Of a stretch of 64,000 bases of DNA, positions 53,767-61,629 are shown one piece after another. The stretch lies in contig NZ_CP157456.1 of assembly GCF_041549525.1 (NCBI RefSeq), positions 1,364,001 through 1,428,000 of the forward strand, written 5' to 3'. The translations under genes were made by a program, and so were the position numbers. The notes beneath the pieces were generated by a model. The model was not told the origin of the DNA. It made no database searches and saw only the letters and a program-made list of their open reading frames with translations. This stretch comes from Paenarthrobacter aurescens. GTDB lineage: Bacteria; Actinomycetota; Actinomycetes; Actinomycetales; Micrococcaceae. Position 1 is the stretch's first letter. Each line of letters starts with the position of its first letter.

Positions 53767-54934
53767 GGATCAGCAGTCCGGCGAGGACCTGGACCAGGAG
53801 TTCGACGCCGTACCGGAACCTTCCGTGGACGAGGATACTGAGGCCGGGCCTGCTCCGACGCCGGTGCCCACCGGGCCGCCCACTGGTGTGATGTCAGCTG
53901 AACGGCTGGCTATTAAAGCGCTCGAGGCGAAGCTCCTTGGCGGAGAACGCAAGCTTCGGCGTCGTGAAGTTGCTGCCGGTGCAGGCGTGTCCATCCTGTC
54001 CGCGCGGAAAATCTGGCGTGCGCTGGGATTCCCTAACTTTGGCGACGAGGATGTTGCGTTCACCGAACGCGACCAGGCTGCTCTGTCCAGCATCCTGGAC
54101 CTGGTCCGTGCCGGCCTCCTGACTGAAGAAGCCGCTATCTCCGTGACCCGTTCCATCGGGCAAATGACGGACCGGATGGTGGTCTGGCAGATCGAAGCCT
54201 TGGTGGAGGATATGGTTTCCGAGCAGGGAATCCCTGATGCCGTGGCACGTAAGCAACTGGTGGGCCAATTGCCGGCGTTGGTGGATTCCCTTGAAGAAAT
54301 CCTGGTGTATTCCTACCGGCGTCAGCTCAACGCGGGAGTTCAACGCCTTGCCGTTAGGGCTGAGGCCGGATTGCAGGCGAGCGAAGAGGGCCGGGAAGGC
54401 GACGAAGACGATTCACCGTTGCCGTTGGCCCGGGCAGTCGGATTCGCTGATCTTGTCTCCTACACCAGCCTCTCGAGGCGTATGAACGAAAAAACGCTGG
54501 CCCAATTGGTGCAGCGTTTTGAAAACAAGTGCGCCGAGATCATTTCCGTGGGTGGCGGACGACTGGTCAAGACCGTGGGCGACGAAGTCCTGTACATAGC
54601 GGAGACCCCCGCGGCGGGAGCCGAAATCTCCCTGGCCCTGGCCCAAGCGTTCACCGAGGACGAGATCCTCCCGCAGTGCCGGGTGTCCATGGTGTGGGGC
54701 CGGATTCTCTCCAGGCTTGGCGATATCTACGGGCCCACGGTCAACCTTGCTGCCCGGCTGACCACGCTGGCGCAGCCCGGGACGGTGCTCGTGGACGCCA
54801 TGACCGCCGCAGCCCTTGGCCAGGACGATCGCTTTGTGCTGGTTCCCCAGAAGTCGGAGAACGTCCGCGGCTTCGGTGAGATCCATCCCGTGATGCTCGC
54901 CCGCGGCCGGGGCAAGGGTTTGGTGCTGGACTAG
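53756..54934 (+). CDS. class III adenylate/guanylate cyclase
   Basis: 392-residue protein. The C-terminal cyclase domain (about residues 222-385) has both metal aspartates, Asp232 (GFADLVSYTSLS) and Asp276 (KTVGDEVLY). The transition-state residues Asn330 and Arg334 (VNLAARL) are also present. The N-terminal part is acidic then helical (about 45-200, with KLRRREVAAGAGVS resembling a helix-turn-helix), an arrangement shared with some mycobacterial cyclases. ATG 53756 with AAGGTGG five bases upstream; GTG 53747 is an alternative. No membrane segment. Produces cAMP most likely; the signal sensed is unknown. Confidence 0.9.
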   Translation: MSVEDQQSGEDLDQEFDAVPEPSVDEDTEAGPAPTPVPTGPPTGVMSAERLAIKALEAKLLGGERKLRRREVAAGAGVSILSARKIWRALGFPNFGDEDVAFTERDQAALSSILDLVRAGLLTEEAAISVTRSIGQMTDRMVVWQIEALVEDMVSEQGIPDAVARKQLVGQLPALVDSLEEILVYSYRRQLNAGVQRLAVRAEAGLQASEEGREGDEDDSPLPLARAVGFADLVSYTSLSRRMNEKTLAQLVQRFENKCAEIISVGGGRLVKTVGDEVLYIAETPAAGAEISLALAQAFTEDEILPQCRVSMVWGRILSRLGDIYGPTVNLAARLTTLAQPGTVLVDAMTAAALGQDDRFVLVPQKSENVRGFGEIHPVMLARGRGKGLVLD

Positions 54935-54964
54935 GCAACCAGCTGACAGCCCGTCTGGGCTGCA

Positions 54965-55097
54965 CGCTCTCTCACGTCCCGCGGGCTTGAGCCGTTCGCT
55001 CTCTCACGTCCCGCGGGCTTGAGCCGTTCGCTCTCTCACTCTCTTCACCGAAGTGAGAGAGCGACCGGCGTTAACGGCTGTTATGTGAGAGAGCGTT
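54965..55097. repeat. mosaic intergenic repeat, copy B
   Basis: Two perfect 32-bp tandem units (54965-54996, 54997-55028; core CGCTCTCTCACGTCCCGCGG), then a hairpin with a perfect 12-bp stem (CGCTCTCTCACT 55029-55040 with 55052-55063), then tail GTGAGAGAGCGTT (55085-55097). Same architecture as copy A at 38439. A small hairpin (CAGCCC-GTCT-GGGCTG, 54949-54964) just before may end the cyclase transcript. Confidence 0.88.
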
Positions 55098-55244
55098 GGA
55101 AATAGCTGAGGTTGCTGAGAACTGCGTCACGACTTAGCAAAACGTTGGATTAACCCGGTAGTCTTAGCGTTGTTTGTGTGTCGTGAATTGCCGTGGGGCG
55201 CGGCGATGGCTGCCTGGTGCTGCCTGGATTGTGGGGGAATGTGG

Positions 55245-58200
55245 ATGGCTCTTCCTGACGGAACCGGAAACCGCCGTGCCAGGAATCGCCGGCGGAAGGT
55301 CATATCGGCAACCGCTTTTTCTGTCGCTGCTGCAGTCCTGGTGACCGGTGCCATCCTTTATCCGGGGTTCAAGACCGCTGAAGTGGACCTCAATGATGGC
55401 GGCGTCTGGGTAGTCAGCAAGTCCAAAAATGCCGCCGGGCGCCTCAATTACCCCTCCAAGTCCCTGGACGGCGCGGTGACCCCGGCCAGTAAGGATTTTG
55501 ACGTACTCCAGCAGGCCGGTGACGTCTTTATTGACGACCCCGAAGGGGCCACCATCAACCCGGTCAGTGCAGCCAACATGCGTCTGGGCGGTGATCAGAA
55601 GCTCCCCGGCTCCGCTGACGTAAGTTTCGGCCACAAGGTGCTGGCTGTTACCGATCCCTCGAAAGGCAAGGTCTGGGCTCTCTCCGCTGGATCCGTGGGC
55701 GGGTTCAGCGATGAGTCTGAGCCGCTGTTCGAGCAGTCGCCCGGAATTGTCTCCGTTGTAGGCGTGGACGACACCATCCACACCGTTGACCCGGAGTCCG
55801 GCAGCGTCACCGCAACGAAGGTGGACGCCAACGGCAAATCAGTGGATTCCCAGGTCCGCACGGACGCCGCCCTCAAGGGCGCCGGTGACCTTCAGCTGAC
55901 GGCCGTGGGGGACAAAGCAGTGGTCCTCAATGAGGCCTCGGGAAACATCGTTCTTCCGGGCGGTGCAACAGTGCACCTGGACGATGCCCGCGACGCCAAG
56001 CTGCAGCAGGCCGGACCAGCAGCGGATTTCGTGGCCATCGCCACCACCAAAGCCCTCCTGCTTCAGCCATTGGACGGTGGAACAGCCAAAACCGTGCGGC
56101 CTGACGGCGAAGGCATTCCAGCAGCGCCCGTGCAGTTGGGGACGTGCACTTATGGGGCGTGGTCCGGTGCCAACAAGTACATCCGCGAATGCAGCAACGA
56201 GGCTGACAACCGCCGCGCCGATGTCCCCAAGGCGAGTGCATCGCCGTCGTACGTTTTCCGGGTCAACCGCGAACTTGTGGTTCTGAATGACGTAAACTCC
56301 GGCAACGTCTGGATGGTCAACCAGAATATGCAGTTGGTGAACAACTGGGATGACGTCATCCCGCCCCAACAGACCTCGGACGACGCCGACAAGGACTCGG
56401 CGGATGAAGTCCAGCAGACGGTCCTCCCGGACCGCAGCAAACCGAACACGCCGCCAGTGGCCAAACCGGACGCCTTTGGCGTGCGTGCGGGCAAGACCAC
56501 CCTGCTGCCAGTGCTGGATAATGACGCGGACACCGACGGTGATGTCCTGACAGTCTCTGCTGACCAAGCGGTGAAATCGGGCGCCTTGGCGCCGGTCTAT
56601 GGCGGCACGGGTTTCCAGATCTCCGTCCCGGCGGACCAAGCAGGCTCTGAAACGTTCAAGTACTCCGTGGATGATGGCCGCGGTGGGACGGCCTCCGCCG
56701 ACGTTGACCTCCGGATTGTTCCAGCCGGTGAGAATAACGCTCCCCGGCAAAAGCCCAACCGGAACAATGCCTTGGTGGTGCAATCGGGGAAGATCGCCAA
56801 TCAGTACGTCCTCAATGACTGGCTTGATCCCGACGGCGATGACATCTTTGCTGTTGCTGCCGTCAGCAGTGATCCCGCCGATCAAGTTCGCATCAGGCCA
56901 GACGGGCTATTGACCTTCCAGGATTCCGGAGCCGGGCCGGGAAAGAAGACCATCGCCGTTTCGGTCTCCGACGGCACCCTCAGTGCTGAGGGGCGTATCA
57001 GTGTGGACGTTCGTGCTCCGGGTGCCCTGCCGCCTATCGCAAACGCGGATCACGTGGTTGCAGTGGCCGGCCAGGATACGGTGATTGCCCCGCTGAAGAA
57101 TGACACTGATCCGCAGAGCGGCGCGCTCCGGCTTGCTCAGGCCCAACCGGATGAACAAGCCACGGCCGTCATCGGTCCGGACCAGCAAACGTTCACGTTC
57201 AACTCCACCACCGTGGGCGCGCATTACGTCACGTATATGGTGACCAACGGCCCGGCAAGCGCGCAGCAATTGGTGCGGGTGGATGTGGTGTCCGGCAACA
57301 ACGACGGCGCGCCTGTTGCCGTCCGCGACATCGCACTTCTGCCCAGTGGCGGCAGCACCGTGGTAGACGTGCTCGGCAATGACTCGGATCCCGCGGGCGG
57401 GGTACTGGTGGTCCAATCGGTCACGGCGGAGGACGGACTCCCAGTGACCGTAGCGGTTCTGGATCATTCGGTGGTCAAAGTAACCGACGTCCATGCAACG
57501 GGTCAGTTGTCACTGAAATACACCATTTCCAATGGCAAGGCCTCGGCCACCGGAGACATCTCCGTCCAGGTGGTTCCTGCTCCCAGTAAGCTGCAGGCGC
57601 CGCAGGCTAAACCTGACGAGGTGTCTGTCCGCGTGGGCGATGTTGTTACCATCCCCGTCTTGGAGAACGATTCAGACCCCAACGGCGGCGAATTGACCCT
57701 GGACCCGGCACTGGCGCAGCAGCCGGACCCGGCGGATGGCCGGATGTTCATTGCCGGCAACACCCTGCGCTTCATTGCAGGCGAAGTCCCCAAGACTGTT
57801 TATGCCATCTACAAGGTCAGCAATGCGTCCGGCCAGACCGACTCCCAGCAAGTCACCATCCGCATCCGTGCCCGCGATGACGCCACCAACACCCGGCCCG
57901 AGCCGCGAAACCTGACCGCCCGGGTGGTAGCCGGCATGACCGTCAAGATCCCTGTGCCGTTGGATGGCATTGACGCCGACGGCGACTCCGTCCAACTCAT
58001 CGGCGTGGACAAAGCACCCGCGCTCGGGACCGCCATAGTCCGGGACGGTTACATGGAGTTCACTGCTGCCGCTACGTCTGCGGGTACTGACACGTTCAGC
58101 TACCGCGTACGGGACCGGATCGGAGCGGAGAACACCGGCACCGTAATTGTGGGCATTGCGCCGGCAGAGGCGAACAACCAAAAGCCGATCGCCGTGGATG

Positions 58201-61200
58201 ATGCCATTGATGTCCGGCCAGGGCGTCGCATTGCGGTGGATGCCCTCAAGAACGACTCAGACCCCGACGGCGATCCCATTGGCCTGGTGAGTTCCTTCGA
58301 GGCGAACCCGGAACTGCAGGTGGAAGCCGCTAATGGCAAGGTCCTCCTGACCGCCCCGGGCGTCACCGGGAATGAAAGCATCAGCTACCGGATCCAGGAC
58401 GACAAAAAGGCCGAAGCCAGCGCCGTCATCAGGGTTCAAACAAGTCCGACGGCGGCCCTCCACGTTCCCATTGCGGTGGATGATCGCATCACGCTGGCGG
58501 AAACGCTCGGCAAGACCGCTGTGGACGTCCCGGTACTGAAAAATGACTCGGACCCGGACGGTGTGGCGGAGGATTTGACCATCACCTTGCCCGACGCGAA
58601 TCCGAACGCACGGGTGGGTACCGCTGGAAACGTTGTGGTGACTCTCGCTCCCCAGGACCAGCTGATCCCGTACACCGTGACGGACATGGACGGGCAAACG
58701 GCCACTGCGGTGATGTGGATTCCCGGTCAGGGCCTGCAGTATCCAACCCTTTCCAAAACCGAACCCGTGGAAGTCATGTCCGGCAAGGAAGTCACTCTCT
58801 CGCTCCAGGAATACGTCCGGGTGCGGGAAGGCCGCCAACCCCGGCTTACTGTTGCGGATAAGGTCCGTGTTCAGGGAGCCGATCCCAACAACGTCATAGC
58901 CGGAGATGGAAATGCGCTGCGGTATGCAGCTCAGACCGACTACGTTGGTCCGGGATCCATCACTTTCGAGGTGACGGACGGATCCGGCCCGGACGATTCT
59001 CAAGGGCTGAAGTCCACCCTGACCATCATCACCAAGGTGATCCCGGATCCCAATGCGAACCATGCGCCTACTTTCAGCGGCGCGTCCATCGAAGCACCCA
59101 AGGGTGAAACCACCGAGCTTGAGTTGGCCAACCTTGCCAAGGACGTGGACCAGCGGGATCAGGGAAACCTGAAGTTTGAGCTGGACGGACAGCAACCTGC
59201 CGGCTTCCAAACCAAGGTGGAGGGAACGGTTCTCAAAGTCACCCCGGACCTCTCGGTGACTCCGGGCGCGGTAGGCACCTTCCCGTTGAAGGTCACGGAC
59301 GGCCGCTCCGACGCTGTTCGGGCCACGGTGACCGCTACCGTGGTCTCGTCCAACAGGCCCAAGCCTGTAGCCAACGACGACTCCGTGGACAAAGCCAACG
59401 CCGGACGTTCCGAAACCATCAACGTACTGGCCAATGACTTCAACCCCTTCAATGACTCCTCGCTCACCATTGAAGGCGCCGCAGTGGAAACTGGTTCCGC
59501 CGCCGGGCAGCCCACCGTGTCAGGTGACTCCATCACGGTCACCCCGGCCGATGGCTTCAAGGGCGTCATGGTGGTTCGGTACACGGTGCTGGACAAGACC
59601 AAGGACCCCTCACGGCAGGCGGTGGGGCGCGTCAGGATCACGGTCCGGGACAAGCCCGACGCCCCGTCCGCACCTGTAGCTACCGACGTCCGCAGCCGCA
59701 CCGCTGTGCTCAAGTGGGCGCCGCCGTCGGACAATGGCGCAGCCATCACCAAGTACACGGTTAAGGCGGCTGGCTTTGAGCAGGTGTGCCCCACAACCAC
59801 CTGTACTCTGTCCGGGCTGACCAACAACGTGAAGTATGTCTTCACCGTGTCCGCCACCAACGAGGTGGGGGACTCGCCGGCGTCCATAGCGTCCAACGAG
59901 ATACGGCCCGACGAGAAGCCTTCGCCGCCTGATGCTCCCACGGTAAAAGCCGGTGACAAGAACTTGGCCATCACGTGGACCCCGGCCAAGACCGAGGGCT
60001 CTCCGGTAAAGCACTACAACCTGGAGATTTCTCCGCCGCCAGCCAACGGCATTGCCGTGAAGAATGAGGTCACCGGGTTGAGCTACACCTGGCCTGGACT
60101 GACAAATGGCGTGAAGTACAAGGTCCGTGCCCAGGCCGTCAACGAGCTCGGCCCATCGGACTGGGGCATGTACTCCCTGGAGGACAACCCTGCTGGTCTT
60201 CCTGGAGCCCCGGCTGCCCCCACCACGGCCGTGGTGGAGTCCGTGGGAACCAATAACCAGATCCGCGCGGACTGGGCGGAGCCGGATATCAACGGCGACC
60301 CCATCAAGATGTACTACGTCACCATGAGCGGTGGTAACGGCGTTCCCCAGACGCAGACTGTCCCTGGAAACGTCCGATCAGCAACCTTCACTGCGCAGAA
60401 CAACGAGACCGGCTACACCTTTACTGTCCAAGCGGAAAACAAGGCCGGGAAGGGCGGCGTCAGCGCACCTTCGGCGCCGCGTCGCGCCACGGGCAAGCTG
60501 GGCACCGTACAGAACGTCTCCGTAACGCCGGCCAACACCGGGGGAGCGGGACGGGCGGTCACCATCAACTTCGCAGTCCTCAGCCAGGAACAACGCAATG
60601 GTTCTACTGCTAACGAGGTCAGCTACCGCTACCTGGCCAGTACCGGTCAGTCCGGCCCCATCACGCCTGGACAGACGGTCAGCGGTTTTGCCAACGGGCA
60701 GGCTACGTCCATTACGGTGACCGCAGTGTCTTCAGTGGCGCCGAGTTCCAATGCCAGCGCTCCGGCAACCACCACTCCGTACGGTTCCCCCGGTACACCA
60801 TCTGCTTCGGGCGCCAACGGCGGGCAAAACCAGACCACGCTGACGCTGAACTGGTCCTCGCCATCCACAGGCAGCAACGACGTCGCAGTGACCAAAATCA
60901 GGATCACCGGCGGTGGAACTGACACCGGGTGGATCAACGAATCCGCGTCCGGCAGCCGCGTGGTCAACACCGGTGGCTACAACCAGACGCGCACCATTGA
61001 GGTGCAGACGTTCAACTCCGTGGGAACGGGCGGCGGCGTTGCCTCTGCCAGCGCACAGAGCGGTCCGCAGAAGACCTCGTGGGACGCGACCCTGCCTCCC
61101 GGTAGCTACCGCACCTGCACGGATACCGCACCGTCGGGCCAGACGTCCTGGGATCCAAAACCAAATGAACACACGTGCGGTGGAAAGGTCTACGGCGCCC

Positions 61201-61379
61201 CGTGGCAGTACGAATCCAATGGTGCATTCACGGTTAATTGCTTCGTCTACCGCAGCACGCCGTACATCAACTACGCAGCGTGGTACCGCCTGACCAGCGG
61301 CCCCAACGCAGGCCGCTTCATCGCCCAGGGCAACACCACCTTGGGAGACCCCGGACCCCACCAGATTCCGCAATGCTGA
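55245..61379 (+). CDS. giant membrane-anchored Ig-like/Fn3 protein (first of tandem pair)
   Basis: About 2044 residues. A basic N-terminus (RRARNRRRK) and one hydrophobic helix near residues 19-40 anchor it with the bulk outside. A beta-rich domain of about 350 residues follows (NDGGVWVVSKSKNAAGRLNY). Then come about eleven Ig/cadherin-like repeats with the turn NDxDPDGD (for example VLDNDADTDGDVLTV, LKNDSDPDGDPIGLV), about five Fn3 domains (from APSAPVATDVRSRTAVLKW), and a Cys-containing C-terminal domain. I use the ATG at 55245 after GGGGGA; 55239 is possible. Likely a cell-surface scaffold or adhesin. In related genera such genes precede MoxR/DUF58/kinase clusters; that part is outside the window. 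Confidence 0.88.
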   Translation: MALPDGTGNRRARNRRRKVISATAFSVAAAVLVTGAILYPGFKTAEVDLNDGGVWVVSKSKNAAGRLNYPSKSLDGAVTPASKDFDVLQQAGDVFIDDPEGATINPVSAANMRLGGDQKLPGSADVSFGHKVLAVTDPSKGKVWALSAGSVGGFSDESEPLFEQSPGIVSVVGVDDTIHTVDPESGSVTATKVDANGKSVDSQVRTDAALKGAGDLQLTAVGDKAVVLNEASGNIVLPGGATVHLDDARDAKLQQAGPAADFVAIATTKALLLQPLDGGTAKTVRPDGEGIPAAPVQLGTCTYGAWSGANKYIRECSNEADNRRADVPKASASPSYVFRVNRELVVLNDVNSGNVWMVNQNMQLVNNWDDVIPPQQTSDDADKDSADEVQQTVLPDRSKPNTPPVAKPDAFGVRAGKTTLLPVLDNDADTDGDVLTVSADQAVKSGALAPVYGGTGFQISVPADQAGSETFKYSVDDGRGGTASADVDLRIVPAGENNAPRQKPNRNNALVVQSGKIANQYVLNDWLDPDGDDIFAVAAVSSDPADQVRIRPDGLLTFQDSGAGPGKKTIAVSVSDGTLSAEGRISVDVRAPGALPPIANADHVVAVAGQDTVIAPLKNDTDPQSGALRLAQAQPDEQATAVIGPDQQTFTFNSTTVGAHYVTYMVTNGPASAQQLVRVDVVSGNNDGAPVAVRDIALLPSGGSTVVDVLGNDSDPAGGVLVVQSVTAEDGLPVTVAVLDHSVVKVTDVHATGQLSLKYTISNGKASATGDISVQVVPAPSKLQAPQAKPDEVSVRVGDVVTIPVLENDSDPNGGELTLDPALAQQPDPADGRMFIAGNTLRFIAGEVPKTVYAIYKVSNASGQTDSQQVTIRIRARDDATNTRPEPRNLTARVVAGMTVKIPVPLDGIDADGDSVQLIGVDKAPALGTAIVRDGYMEFTAAATSAGTDTFSYRVRDRIGAENTGTVIVGIAPAEANNQKPIAVDDAIDVRPGRRIAVDALKNDSDPDGDPIGLVSSFEANPELQVEAANGKVLLTAPGVTGNESISYRIQDDKKAEASAVIRVQTSPTAALHVPIAVDDRITLAETLGKTAVDVPVLKNDSDPDGVAEDLTITLPDANPNARVGTAGNVVVTLAPQDQLIPYTVTDMDGQTATAVMWIPGQGLQYPTLSKTEPVEVMSGKEVTLSLQEYVRVREGRQPRLTVADKVRVQGADPNNVIAGDGNALRYAAQTDYVGPGSITFEVTDGSGPDDSQGLKSTLTIITKVIPDPNANHAPTFSGASIEAPKGETTELELANLAKDVDQRDQGNLKFELDGQQPAGFQTKVEGTVLKVTPDLSVTPGAVGTFPLKVTDGRSDAVRATVTATVVSSNRPKPVANDDSVDKANAGRSETINVLANDFNPFNDSSLTIEGAAVETGSAAGQPTVSGDSITVTPADGFKGVMVVRYTVLDKTKDPSRQAVGRVRITVRDKPDAPSAPVATDVRSRTAVLKWAPPSDNGAAITKYTVKAAGFEQVCPTTTCTLSGLTNNVKYVFTVSATNEVGDSPASIASNEIRPDEKPSPPDAPTVKAGDKNLAITWTPAKTEGSPVKHYNLEISPPPANGIAVKNEVTGLSYTWPGLTNGVKYKVRAQAVNELGPSDWGMYSLEDNPAGLPGAPAAPTTAVVESVGTNNQIRADWAEPDINGDPIKMYYVTMSGGNGVPQTQTVPGNVRSATFTAQNNETGYTFTVQAENKAGKGGVSAPSAPRRATGKLGTVQNVSVTPANTGGAGRAVTINFAVLSQEQRNGSTANEVSYRYLASTGQSGPITPGQTVSGFANGQATSITVTAVSSVAPSSNASAPATTTPYGSPGTPSASGANGGQNQTTLTLNWSSPSTGSNDVAVTKIRITGGGTDTGWINESASGSRVVNTGGYNQTRTIEVQTFNSVGTGGGVASASAQSGPQKTSWDATLPPGSYRTCTDTAPSGQTSWDPKPNEHTCGGKVYGAPWQYESNGAFTVNCFVYRSTPYINYAAWYRLTSGPNAGRFIAQGNTTLGDPGPHQIPQC

Positions 61380-61629
61380 GGCATGGGAAATCGGGGCGCC
61401 GGGCAGTTGTCCCCATCGCGCCCGCGGCCAGGGAGACAGTACGCTGTCAAAGCCAATGGATAGCCCGCTCCCGGGTTTCCTTGGTTGACCGCTGGGCGGG
61501 TGGGATAGTCTTAGGGACTGAAAATTCCGCCGCCGTACGGGGGAACTGCGGAATGTACGGCTGCCGGCATCTGCCGGTTGGCCTGGAAGCCACTGGGGAG
61601 CGGCTGGACACAAAGGGAATTTTGGGGCT

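Noticed and set aside
54965..55063. CRISPR-like short repeats of 32 bp
   Set aside because: Units are directly adjacent with no spacers, only two copies, and no cas genes; better explained as a REP-like element.
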